From NCBI GenBank assembly GCA_965226025.1, contig CBDDCD010000002.1, positions 2,790,001 to 2,854,000 on the forward strand: 64,000 bases of DNA. The letters run 5' to 3'. Below, piece by piece: positions 1 through 7,742 of this stretch. This stretch comes from Moanibacter sp965226025. Its GTDB lineage: Bacteria; Verrucomicrobiota; Verrucomicrobiia; Opitutales; UBA2987. Under the pieces are notes generated by a model. That model saw only the letters and a list, made by a program, of their open reading frames with translations, was not told the origin of the DNA and did no database searches. The position numbers and the translations under genes are program-made. Position 1 is the first letter of the stretch. Each line of letters starts with the position of its first letter.

Positions 1-856
1 TGCAAAACGTCGAGGCCGAGCTTTTCGATCAAATCCTCACCCAATTCATAGCCTCGCCCGAGGGCCGTTTGCCCCGCGATATTGCGGTTGACGGTAAGAC
101 TCTCAAAGGCACTGACAAAGAACCGGCCAAGGCCTTGCACCTGGTGGCCGCGGTCGATCATCAAAGCGCTCAAACGATTGCCCAAGTCGCTACCGCCGAC
201 AAATCCAACGAGATCACCGCCGCCCAAACTCTCCTGCGCAAGATGCCGGCCATGGACGGATCCACCTTCACCTTCGACGCCATGCATAACCAAAAAGAAA
301 CGGCCCACATCGTGGTCGAAGAACTCGGTGCTGACTATATCATCCAGATCAAAGACAACCAACCCACCATGCATCAAGACGCAAAGAATCTTTTCGGCCC
401 CTCCCCCTTTTTGTCCACCAAACCGTAGATAAGGACCATGGCCGCCTGGAGATTCGTCAAATAGCAACCCATCCTCTAAGCGCTCCCTCCCTTGGCTTGC
501 CTCATGCTCGTCAGTTCGCCTCTGTCCAACGCACCTTCCATTATCCTAACAAAGCGAAACCTTCCTCGGAACGCTCCTACTATGTCAGCAGCCGCGATCC
601 CACCGACTTGAGCCCTCCTCAGTTCCTATCGAAAATCCGCAACCACTGGGCCATCGAAAACAAAAACCACTACCCCAGAGATCGCTTCTTCGATGAAGAT
701 CGATGTATGATCCGTAACCATAACGCAGCCAGAATCCTGGCTGCTTGCAGGCAACTGGTTCTTAGCCTCAAATCTACCATGGGCTTCGAATCCACCCCTG
801 CCCTCTGTGATCATTTCACCTTCAACCTACACAAGGCCATCAATATCATCACCTAA
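1..856 (+). pseudogene. ISAs1-family transposase, 5'-truncated by window edge and frameshifted
   Basis: The reading frame is open from the window edge and reads through 'VDGKTLKG', 'DKSNEITAA', 'FTFDAMHNQKE' and 'GADYIIQIKDNQP', the hallmark blocks of ISAs1 (H-repeat) DDE transposases. The frame stops at 426-428. The homology continues in another frame from about 413 ('VDKDHGRLEIRQ', then 'RNHWAIENKNHYPRDRFFDED') to the stop at 854-856. The switch falls at a C5T5 run near 401-412, so one indel explains it. The family aspartate is in 'FDAM' and the C-terminal glutamate region in 'HWAIEN'. Programmed frameshifting is possible but is not usual for ISAs1. The element is probably dead. Confidence 0.85.
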
Positions 857-881
857 TGTCCCGAGAATCAAAACACCGTAG

Positions 882-1025
882 GCGAACTGTCCGGATGCGC
901 GTTTTGTCATTGAATCGGGTCATCCGCCGCTGGAGGATCTTGAAGAGAGCCTGCGTGAAGAAGTCGAGATGCTGGAGAAGAGCGTCGCCTTTGCTAAGGG
1001 ACTCCTGGCGAAGTACTGCTCATAG
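882..1025 (+). pseudogene. C-terminal remnant of an unrecognised gene
   Basis: Between an in-frame TAG at 879 and a TAG at 1023 lies an open frame of 47 codons without a convincing start. It reads 'DARFVIESGHPPLEDLEE' and continues as an acidic, amphipathic helix ending in 'AKGLLAKYCS'. The composition is protein-like, with heptad spacing of Leu and many Glu, unlike the surrounding repeats. It begins 26 bp after the ISAs1 transposase stop, so it may be the 3' stump of the gene the IS entered. The family is not recognised. Confidence 0.35.
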
Positions 1026-1080
1026 GATGATATTCTGGCTGCTATTGCTGGAACAACATAGATATCCGGAAGTACCAATT

Positions 1081-1376
1081 AGCCTGGAAATCTGAGACGA
1101 TTTCCAGGCTTTTAACTGAATGACACAGAAGATCTTGAATTTGAATGTCTTATGGATTGGTCTCGAATGAGTATTGGGCGCTTCGCTGAGACAGTTTGTA
1201 GTGTAGTCCACTCTAATGGTTCGACGCCGAAAGGAATGTCCGATGGTGAAACTCCTCAAGATCTTCTGTGTCATTCCGTTGGTTAGCCCGCTTTTTGACC
1301 TCAACGTAGCGCAAGAGAAAGGATGAGACATCAAATCGCAAACGGATCCTCGAAAATTTGTGGGAAAAGCGGGTTA
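1081..1376. repeat. Composite palindromic element, copy 1
   Basis: There are three nested parts. (1) P1, 1081-1110: AGCCTGGAAATC, a 6-nt loop, GATTTCCAGGCT. (2) A long hairpin with perfect 21-bp arms at 1118-1138 and 1256-1276. (3) A 93-nt unit at 1284-1376 that opens with TAGCCCGCTTTTT and closes with AAAAGCGGGTTA. The same three parts in the same order recur at 9787-10040; the hairpin arms differ in sequence there but stay complementary. The last part ends 41 bp before the OmpH-like start codon. Confidence 0.75.
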
Positions 1377-1417
1377 GGGGATTGGAACTTCCTTTGCGGC
1401 GTAGTATCCAATTGCCT

Positions 1418-2101
1418 ATGCACAATCATGTTCAGAATCGCCTGATCGCAATCGCAGCGTCGATACTGGTCTCCCAGACCTTGGTGGTAGACGCCCAGAG
1501 TCAGAATGGATCCGTTTCCACCACCGCCGGGTTCAAGGATTCGGAGATTCCTTTGATTGCGGATTCGCTGAACGAAGACAGCGGCAACGATGTCATCCCG
1601 ACTCCCACACGACGTGATTCGGAGAATCCGCCCCGAATCGGTTTTACCGATGCGGATATTATCATGAGTCTGCTGCCGCAGTACGAAGCCTATCTTCAGG
1701 AAATTCAGGGGAAGTATGACTCGGATCTTAAGATTGTGGAGGAGCGCCGGGTGGAATTCCAGGCCCGGTTGGATAGTTACGAGGAGATGCGTCCGATGCT
1801 CTCGGAAGAGGCCCGGGCCGACCGGGAGCGCGAGCTTAGGCAGGGTCAACAGGAACTTCAGGACCTGATTCAGCAGGTCGAGACCAGACTGGAGCAAACA
1901 CGGGTTGAGACACTGAAACCCGTTCGCAAAATGGTTCAGGAAGCGATCGAAGAAGTGGCCCAGGAAAAGGGCCTGGATATCGTGGTAAAGAGATCTGCGA
2001 TTCTCTATGTGGACAGCCGGAGCGTGGTAAACATCAGTCTCGAAGTGGCCGCCAAGCTCGATATCACGGACTCTGAGACGACCGACCAGGAAGGGAACTG
2101 A
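1418..2101 (+). CDS. OmpH/Skp-family periplasmic chaperone-like protein
   Basis: This protein of about 227 residues starts with a likely signal peptide: 'MHNHVQNRLIAIAASILVS', with cleavage plausible after 'VVDA'. It has a low-complexity linker, then a coiled coil of roughly 120 residues rich in Glu/Gln/Arg ('QYEAYLQEIQGKYDSDLK' onward), and a C-terminal strand 'GLDIVVKRSAILYVDS', the pattern of OmpH/Skp proteins that hold outer-membrane proteins in the periplasm. An upstream in-frame start at 1358 lies inside the composite repeat and would precede the signal peptide, so the ATG at 1418 is preferred. It is slightly longer than E. coli Skp (161 aa) because of the N-terminal linker. It is the best evidence in the window for a diderm envelope. 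Confidence 0.75.
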   Translation: MHNHVQNRLIAIAASILVSQTLVVDAQSQNGSVSTTAGFKDSEIPLIADSLNEDSGNDVIPTPTRRDSENPPRIGFTDADIIMSLLPQYEAYLQEIQGKYDSDLKIVEERRVEFQARLDSYEEMRPMLSEEARADRERELRQGQQELQDLIQQVETRLEQTRVETLKPVRKMVQEAIEEVAQEKGLDIVVKRSAILYVDSRSVVNISLEVAAKLDITDSETTDQEGN

Positions 2102-2209
2102 GAATTGGGGTAGCCGGGAATCCGAAGATTACCCGCGACAAGCGTGGTGGATTGCGTTGCGGTCTGTTTCATCCCCGATCGATTCGGTCGTCTAGAGAAT
2201 TCAAGCGTG

Positions 2210-2290
2210 GGTGGGCCGAGACCTCCGGGCTCGGCAGATACCTCGATGTTCCATCCAATCTCGTTCCGCGTCCGGAGGCCACGGACCACC
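2210..2290. repeat. GCGTCCGGAGGCC-type inverted repeat (subtype b)
   Basis: It reads GGTGGGCC...GACCTCCGGGC at the left and TTCCGCGTCCGGAGGCCACG...ACCACC at the right. It is the reverse complement of the element at 18719-18801, including the sequence between the arms. It is the only structure seen in the 357-bp gap 2102-2458. Confidence 0.7.
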
Positions 2291-2458
2291 AGTCTCAAAC
2301 GTCTCGATTGTAGCCGATGCAACCACTGTCAAGGATTCCGGACGGAAGGGTGCTCGCGCCCGATTGCAGCACGACTGGTTCAGGGAGAAATTCGAAGATG
2401 GACTTGAGGCACAGGAATTGAAGAGGATGGTCCAGCAACACGCTTCTTATCTTTTCCC

Positions 2459-3409
2459 ATGATCGACGCGCACAGTCACATGTTGATGGATGGCGACGAA
2501 ACGGGCACGAAGCGACGTCGCGCCGAAGACCTCACCGAAATCGACATCCCGAAACTGTTCGAAAGGATGGACGAGCTCGGCATCGAACGCTTCGTTTCGG
2601 TGGTTCAGGAAACCCGGCGGATTTGGAAGAAGTGGACGGGCACGAATGACCTGATCGTCGATCTGCAGGAGAAGTACCCGGACCGGTTTATCGGGATCTT
2701 CGGAGCCGAGCCCATGGACGAGCGAAACGTATTCAATCGACAGAGGTTGCTCGAATTTCGATCGGCGGCGAAGGACCACGGTATTCGAGGGCTGTGGTTT
2801 GGCCCTCCCTACGGCCATTACTATGCCAATGACAAAAGTGCTTACCCCTTCTACGAAGCAGCGGTGGAGTACGACGCCGTCGTCTACTTTCACCACGGCG
2901 GTGGTATAGGAGGAGGGGGCGGACGTCCGGCCTCAGCTCCGATGAAATACGCCCGTCCAATCCTCCTTGACGATGTCGTCATCGACTTTCCCGATTTGCG
3001 GATAAACATCGAGCATATGGCGTATCCGTGGACCGAAGAGACCTTCGCTCTCATGAGGCGGGCTAAGAATGTCTATGCCGATGTCTCCGAGCTCTTTTAC
3101 CGTCCGACCATGCTGGCGTGGTACCTGACAACGGCGAACGAATACGGAGTCCTCGACCGGATCGTGTGGGGTTCAGACGTCGATTTATACTGGCATGACG
3201 ACTGGGATTTCTCGCACTACGCCGCGAAGGTCAAAAGGGAGACCTCATGGATCAAGCACGGTCTGAACCGGCAGCTCAAAGACTCCGGTTGGCCGACCCT
3301 TTCACAGGAGCAGATCGATGGGATCCTTGGAGAAAACGCGAAGCGGTTGCTGAAGATTGTTACTTCCTATTTAGAGCCCGTCCCAGTGGTGGAAACAATT
3401 GATTTTTAA
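2459..3409 (+). CDS. Amidohydrolase-2 family metal-dependent hydrolase, 3' end replaced by IS sequence
   Basis: A TIM-barrel hydrolase/decarboxylase of the amidohydrolase-2 (COG2159) type. It begins 'MIDAHSHM', where HSH is the HxH-like metal motif. It has 'YFHHGGG' near residue 143, 'NIEHMAYPW' near 182 (metal-binding His), 'VWGSDVDLY' near 240 (catalytic Asp) and ends with the family's 'GENAKRLL'. The true 3' end is lost: IS copy 1 begins at 3374, so the last 11 residues and the stop codon come from the IS end. Since the barrel is complete up to 'GENAKRLL' the enzyme may still work. The substrate is unknown. Confidence 0.8.
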   Translation: MIDAHSHMLMDGDETGTKRRRAEDLTEIDIPKLFERMDELGIERFVSVVQETRRIWKKWTGTNDLIVDLQEKYPDRFIGIFGAEPMDERNVFNRQRLLEFRSAAKDHGIRGLWFGPPYGHYYANDKSAYPFYEAAVEYDAVVYFHHGGGIGGGGGRPASAPMKYARPILLDDVVIDFPDLRINIEHMAYPWTEETFALMRRAKNVYADVSELFYRPTMLAWYLTTANEYGVLDRIVWGSDVDLYWHDDWDFSHYAAKVKRETSWIKHGLNRQLKDSGWPTLSQEQIDGILGENAKRLLKIVTSYLEPVPVVETIDF

Positions 3410-3430
3410 TGAGTTATGGGCAAAAAAAAG

Positions 3431-3462
3431 GCCGGATAGAGCTGCAAAAAGCTCGATCCGGC
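3431..3462 (+). promoter_or_regulatory. Conserved leader hairpin of the IS transposase
   Basis: GCCGGATAGAGC, an 8-nt loop TGCAAAAA, then GCTCGATCCGGC gives a 12-bp stem with one mismatch, 51 bp before the transposase ATG. It is present in all three copies. A role in blocking read-through transcription from outside promoters, common for IS leaders, is inference. Confidence 0.5.
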
Positions 3463-3513
3463 GAAAAAGGGCGCTTATGCTTGCGTTAGTCAAATACAAA
3501 GCACGCCCTTCTC

Positions 3514-4992
3514 ATGAAAAATATTGCCGTACAAAGCTTCCTGCGTCCAGCCCTAACTCCAGTCATTCGATGCAAAGACTACACCGTGTTTCTGGAAACA
3601 ATGGAGCGGATTGACCGGGTTTTGATCGACTCCTCGCTGGAAAGGGAGGCGATCGTAAAAGCCTTGGAAGGATGGGATGAAGCGGGAGGGAAGGATCGGG
3701 AGCGACGCGCTCTAAGAGCGATAAAAGCGCTGCGGGTGGAGGTGGTGCGTCATTTACTCGGAGGGATATCCTTTCGTTGTCTGTCGCAGGAGTTGGGACG
3801 CAGTGAGCTTCTGGCTAATTTTTGCCGGGTGCGTGAGGTAGACGGGATCCGGAAAATATCGAAGAGCAGTCTGGAACGGGATTCGAAATTCTTCGACGAA
3901 GCGTATCTGAGACAGCTGCATGCAAGGATGACCGAGGTGGTGGGCAATGCTGAACATTGTGGTGAGGCAGGATTAGAGAAGCCGATCGATACGAGGGAAT
4001 GCCTGATCGACGCCACTTGCCTGGAAGCGAACATCCACTGGCCCGTGGACTGGGTCTTGCTCAAGGATGTGGGAGCAACGCTGCTCAAGGCGATCAGTCT
4101 GATCGGGCAGGCGGGAATGAAACAGCGCATGCCCCAGGGAGCAAAGGGATTGGCTCGGGAGATGAACAAACGGTGCCTGGAGATGACGCATGCGCGTCGG
4201 CGCCGGGAGGCGGGCAAAGCGCGTAAAGGGATCCTGCGGCGGATGAAGCTATTGCTCAAGAAGATTGAGGGCCATGCCCTTCGCCACCGTGACTTATTGG
4301 AAGCTATGTGGATGCAAAGCGATTACACCGAGAAGAAGGCGAGCCGAATCATCGAGCGAATGGATGGTATGTTAGAGCAGATACCGCAGGTCATGAAACA
4401 GGCGCACGAACGGATCATAGGGGGGCGGCAGGTGAAGAATGAGGAGAAGATCCTGAGCGCCTACGAACCTGAGATTGACGTCATCGTGCGAGGCAAGGCA
4501 GATCGGGAGGTGGAGTTTGGCAACACCCTTTATTTATGCGAGAGCGCAGAGGGATATCTGTTGGACTGGAAACTGTATGGGGGGCAGGCCCCGAGCGAAT
4601 TGAAGCAGCTTTGGGAAAGTCTGGAGAGGCAAAAGGGCTTCGCTTTAGAGGAGAAGATCGAAGCGATCAGTGGGGATCGGGGCTATGCCTCGAAGGCGGC
4701 CAGCAAGCGGCTCCAGGCAGAGGGGATTTTTGACGCCCTTACGCCCCGCAATCCACAAGAGCTCAAGGAGCGGATGGAGGAGCCGCGCTTTGTCCGGTTG
4801 CAGCGACGACGAGGGAGCACCGAAGGCCGGATCGGAGTGCTCAAGAACCGATGGCACGGGGGCAAGATACGCAGCAAAGGCTTTGACAACCGTAACCTTA
4901 GCGTGGCCTGGTCGGTTCTGTCCCACAATCTATGGAAAATCGCGCAGAGACTTGCGCAAGAACATGAGAAAGAGGCAACGCAGGCGGCATAG
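3514..4992 (+). CDS. DDE transposase (IS4/ISNCY-like), copy 1
   Basis: A 492-residue transposase that cuts and rejoins the IS ends. The DDE_Tnp_1-type (RNase H-like) core is visible. The first Asp is in 'LIDATCLEA' near residue 166, followed by a long basic insertion (about 195-300). Next come 'YEPEIDVIVRGKADREVEFG' near 325, the second Asp in 'ISGDRGYAS' near 388 and the Glu in 'GSTEGRIGVLKNRW' near 436. It is intact. The amino-acid sequence is identical in all three copies, so transposition or homogenisation is recent. The exact IS family (ISNCY versus another IS4-like group) cannot be settled by eye. Confidence 0.9.
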   Translation: MKNIAVQSFLRPALTPVIRCKDYTVFLETMERIDRVLIDSSLEREAIVKALEGWDEAGGKDRERRALRAIKALRVEVVRHLLGGISFRCLSQELGRSELLANFCRVREVDGIRKISKSSLERDSKFFDEAYLRQLHARMTEVVGNAEHCGEAGLEKPIDTRECLIDATCLEANIHWPVDWVLLKDVGATLLKAISLIGQAGMKQRMPQGAKGLAREMNKRCLEMTHARRRREAGKARKGILRRMKLLLKKIEGHALRHRDLLEAMWMQSDYTEKKASRIIERMDGMLEQIPQVMKQAHERIIGGRQVKNEEKILSAYEPEIDVIVRGKADREVEFGNTLYLCESAEGYLLDWKLYGGQAPSELKQLWESLERQKGFALEEKIEAISGDRGYASKAASKRLQAEGIFDALTPRNPQELKERMEEPRFVRLQRRRGSTEGRIGVLKNRWHGGKIRSKGFDNRNLSVAWSVLSHNLWKIAQRLAQEHEKEATQAA

Positions 4993-5289
4993 GGATCCGA
5001 GAATCGAGTCAGAGGCGCTTCCTTGGGAGAACTATCGACTCAAAGCGAGAGGAAGGGTGCTGGAAAGGTGCATAACGGATAAAAGGTAAGCTACCGAGGA
5101 CGGAAGGCATGTCGTGGTCTACATAACGTGACGAAGATTGATATCGGTATCAGGCTTCCACCCAAATCCTCTCGGATTTGGGACAGCCTCTAGTTAATCC
5201 TATTTGTTCAGGGCCCTGAGGCTCAGGATTTTCAACGGGTTCTCGGGAATACGATTCCGGATTAAGAGTTGAAGAACGACCTCGGAGAT

Positions 5290-5421
5290 GGCGAGGGCTC
5301 TCGAGCCCACGAACCAACCGGGACTTCGGATTCCGATCTCTGTCTAGCAGGATGCCTTTCTTACGAGCCGGTTGGAGATCCATCACTTGAATACGGTAAG
5401 GGGCTCGAGAGCCCTCGCCCC
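5290..5421. repeat. CTCGAGCCC inverted-repeat element, copy 1
   Basis: GGCGAGGGCTCTCGAGCCC at 5290-5308 faces GGGGCTCGAGAGCCCTCGCC at 5400-5419, with about 90 bp between. The same arms bracket different sequence at 27566-27655 and 30334-30414. It fills the gap between IS copy 1 and the RelB gene, where no coding frame is convincing. Confidence 0.7.
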
Positions 5422-5465
5422 TCCCATCTGCGGCGCATTCTCGAGAGATTTGATCACCAATAGGC

Positions 5466-5494
5466 TTGAAATGTGTAGCAAACGTGCTACGTTA
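5466..5494 (+). promoter_or_regulatory. Probable autoregulated promoter/operator of the RelB-YafQ pair
   Basis: A perfect inverted repeat GTAGCA-AACG-TGCTAC lies at 5475-5490, just before the antitoxin ATG at 5500. TTGAAA (5466) and TACGTT (5489), 17 bp apart, could be -35 and -10 boxes. RelB/DinJ antitoxins usually bind such palindromes to repress their own operon, so this is the likely operator. Confidence 0.5.
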
Positions 5495-5499
5495 AATGG

Positions 5500-5763
5500 A
5501 TGAAACAGAGTTCGACTATACACGCACGAATCGACAGGGAGACTAAGGAGGCATCGGAGGCCGTTCTGCGGGAAATAGGGATGACTCCAACTGAAGCGGT
5601 TCGATTGTTTTACCGGCAGATCGCGATGCGTAGAGAATTCCCGCTCGAACTGAAGGTCCCTAACAAACTTACGGCTGAGACCCTCGATAAGAGCGATAGG
5701 AACGAGGAAGTCGAATACTTCGAAACGGTTGAAGAACTCGAGGCGAGCTGGGAAAGGAAATGA
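5500..5763 (+). CDS. RelB/DinJ-family antitoxin
   Basis: An 87-residue protein with an N-terminal ribbon-helix-helix ('STIHARIDRETKEASEAVLR', then 'GMTPTEAVRLFYRQIA') that matches RelB/DinJ antitoxins. The RHH motif dimerises and binds the operator. The acidic C-terminal half ('EEVEYFETVEELEASWERK') would wrap the toxin. It overlaps the downstream toxin by 4 bp (ATGA), the usual translational coupling of type II modules. The usual family length is 80-100 aa. Confidence 0.85.
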   Translation: MKQSSTIHARIDRETKEASEAVLREIGMTPTEAVRLFYRQIAMRREFPLELKVPNKLTAETLDKSDRNEEVEYFETVEELEASWERK

Positions 5764-6023
5764 AGCTCTCTCAGACGGCGGAGTTCAAAAGAGACATCAA
5801 GCGGCAGATCAAGAGAGGAAAAGACTCCAACAGAGTGACCGAGGCTGTGCAGCGACTGCTTGCAGGGCAACCGTTAGCGCCGAAATACCGGGACCATCCC
5901 CTTCGTGGGAAGTGGAAAGGAAGGCGGGATTGCCATCTTGAGCCTAATTGGATTCTCATTTACCAGTTGACGCCGGAAGAACTCAGATTGGAGCGGACCG
6001 GCAGCCACAGCGATCTATTTTAG
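5760..6023 (+). CDS. YafQ-family mRNA interferase toxin
   Basis: An 87-residue RelE-superfamily toxin of YafQ type, which cleaves mRNA on the ribosome. Visible family features are the basic N-terminal helix ('FKRDIKRQIKRGKD'), 'YRDHPLRGKWKGRRDCHLEP' containing the His, Asp and His positions of the YafQ active site, 'NWILIYQL', and the terminal 'RTGSHSDLF' with the catalytic His and last Phe. The start overlaps the antitoxin stop by 4 bp. All key residues appear present, so the toxin should be active and held by the partner antitoxin. Confidence 0.85.
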   Translation: MKLSQTAEFKRDIKRQIKRGKDSNRVTEAVQRLLAGQPLAPKYRDHPLRGKWKGRRDCHLEPNWILIYQLTPEELRLERTGSHSDLF

Positions 6024-6113
6024 GGGGGATTGCACACAACCAAACGTGGGTGATAATGTCTGTTCGTCGCTCCGCTCCCTACATCCATACTACCACGCCG
6101 GCGTTTCTAGAAG

Positions 6114-7184
6114 ATGCATGATCAGGAAGAGAACCTTCCCGGAGCTGAGGAGAATCGGTTCGAGGCCGTCGCGTCCCGCCAATTCACTTCGTGGCTGTTT
6201 GAACATAAGCTGAGCCTTGCTTTCACAACCTACCAGACGGGAAAGCTGTTCTTCGTCGGCCTCAAGCCGGACGGTCGGCTGAGCATCAGTGAGCGGACCT
6301 TTTCCCGCTGCATGGGGCTCTGCGCAGCGGATTCCAACACGCTCTACATGAGCAGTCTCTACCAGCTCTGGAGATTTGAAAATGCCGTTCCTTCAGGACA
6401 GTCCGCCAACGGATATGACCGACTTTACCTGCCCCAATTGGGATACACGACGTGAGATCTCGATGTGCATGATATTGCTGTTGACGCCAAGGGCGCCCCT
6501 CTCTTCGTCAATTCTCTATTCTCCTGTCTGGCGAGACCGAGCGAGACGCACAGATTTGTGCCGATCTGGAAACCGAAATTCATCAGCAAATTGGCTGCTG
6601 AAGATCGGTGCCACTTGAACGGGTTGGCGATGGAGGACGGCCATCCCCGCTACGTTACGGCCGTGTCCACGACCGATGTCAATGAGGGCTGGCGGGAGCA
6701 TCGCAAGGATGAGGGAGTGGTGATCGATTTAGAGAGCGACGACATCGTCGCTGACGGCCTCTCCATGCCGCATTCTCCCCGTCTCCAAAACGGAACTCTC
6801 TACCTGCTCAATTCGGGTAAGGGAGAATTCGGAACGGTTGACCTCAGTTCCGGGAAATTTGAACCGATTGCGTTCTGTCCGGGCTATGCGAGAGGACTGA
6901 CAATCTCAGGTGATTTTGCGCTCATCGGCCTTTCCAAGATCCGCGACAATAAGACTTTTGCGGGCCTTCCACTAAGCGCTTCCCTGAAGGAGAAAGGAGT
7001 TGAGGCGCGCTGCGCTCTGCAAGTTGTGGATCTTCGATCCGGTGATTCGGTCCATTCGCTGAACTTTAAGGGAATTGTGAAGGAACTTTACGATGTCGTC
7101 GCTTTGCCCGGTGTGATGCGGCCCGCGGCGCTGGGTTTCAAAACGGATGAGATTCGGAGGACCATCACGATCGGGACGAGCTGA
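6114..7184 (+). pseudogene. TIGR03032-family protein interrupted by one in-frame TGA
   Basis: The frame covers the whole family length (356 codons). It starts 'MHDQEENLPGAEENRFEAV', continues through 'LAFTTYQTGKLFFVGL', 'LYMSSLYQLWRFENA', 'AEDRCHLNGLAM', 'LSMPHSPRLQNG' and 'CPGYARGL', and ends 'GFKTDEIRR'. A TGA at 6453-6455 interrupts it inside 'GYTT-DLDVHDIAVDA', where the family normally has Gly; a single GGA-to-TGA change explains this. No frameshift is seen elsewhere. TIGR03032 (DUF4915) proteins are of unknown biochemical role and look like beta-propeller folds. Read-through or a sequencing error would restore the gene. Confidence 0.75.
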
Positions 7185-7275
7185 AGAGGTAGCTCGCGAA
7201 TTCAGGTTGGCCGCCGCTCTCACACGAGCAAATCGATGGAATTCTATTCTCCCTTTTCCGCCGTACTCTCCCTTC

Positions 7276-7450
7276 GTAGAGGAATCCGTAAGGATTTCTA
7301 CGATTTCGCCGTTTCGACCGATTTTCAGAAACGCTTACGCGTTCCTCTACGGGACTCCCCTTAAGCCGCGTTGGCAGAATACAATTCTGCCCCACGAAAG
7401 ACTCGGTGAATCGGAGGGGCGCTGCCAGTGGGACAGACATGCAGTCTGCC
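7276..7450. repeat. GTAGAGGAA hairpin plus adjoining GGCAGA repeat, copy 1
   Basis: GTAGAGGAATCCGTAAGGAT at 7276 pairs imperfectly with the sequence ending GCGTTCCTCTAC at 7350. A second unit follows: GGCAGAATACAATTCTGCC at 7373, then CCACGAAAGACTC, ending at CAGTCTGCC (7450). The same two units lie side by side, the second one inverted, at 15081-15366. They occupy most of the gap 7185-7452. Confidence 0.6.
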
Positions 7451-7452
7451 GC

Positions 7453-7660
7453 CTCCCTCCCGCAACAACGATCAGCCCACGGTGAACATCGCATAGCCGG
7501 TCGCCACCGCTGTCGGTGACAACGAACGGCTCTGAAATCGCCGCACCAAATTTTCCAGCCACACGCCGGCCTGAAAGTGAAAACACATGTTGGCCGGATC
7601 CTGGCAGATAATCAGATCGAATTCCGCCTGCTGCATGCGGGACCTAACCCTACTTGACCA
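7453..7660 (-). pseudogene. M24 (Xaa-Pro dipeptidase/ectoine hydrolase-like) peptidase remnant
   Basis: Read on the minus strand, an N-terminal block 'RMQQAEFDLIICQDPANM' (creatinase N-domain style) runs directly into 'CFHFQAGVWLEN', which resembles the C-terminal catalytic domain. After a one-base frame change in an AAAATTT run this continues as 'GAAISEPFVVTDSGGDRLCD' and 'RGLIV', the typical M24 tail. Some 250-300 internal codons, including the metal ligands, are missing. It is a dead fragment made by internal deletion plus a frameshift. Confidence 0.45.
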
Positions 7661-7742
7661 ACTCAACTTCCGAAACGGTTTTTTTCGGGGGTAGTAGGGC
7701 TCAGGAGGCGCATCAACAGTAGAGGTGGGTTGGCAAAACCGC

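Larger units (their letters stand above)
3374..5190 (+). mobile_element. 1817-bp insertion sequence, copy 1
   Basis: The ends are imperfect inverted repeats GAGCCCGTCCCA / GAGGCTGTCCCA (10 of 12). The element is 1817 bp, identical in length to copies at 32604-34420 and 60529-62345 and differing by only a few bases (for example a G at 4997 where both others have A). It carries one 492-codon DDE transposase. The flanking hexamers TATTTA / TAGTTA match 5 of 6, so there is no perfect target duplication. Confidence 0.9.

Noticed and set aside
401..412. C5T5 slippery-looking run at the frame change of the ISAs1 transposase
   Set aside because: Programmed frameshifting is not characteristic of ISAs1 elements, and there is no downstream pseudoknot or stem visible; an ordinary indel is simpler.
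3399..3614. 71-codon frame preceding the transposase in IS copies 1 and 3
   Set aside because: It is absent from copy 2 because one base changes its start, runs through the leader hairpin, and overlaps the true transposase start.
6453..6455. TGA as selenocysteine or as recoded glycine
   Set aside because: The family has Gly, not Cys, here, no SECIS-like hairpin is apparent, and TGA terminates other genes in the window.
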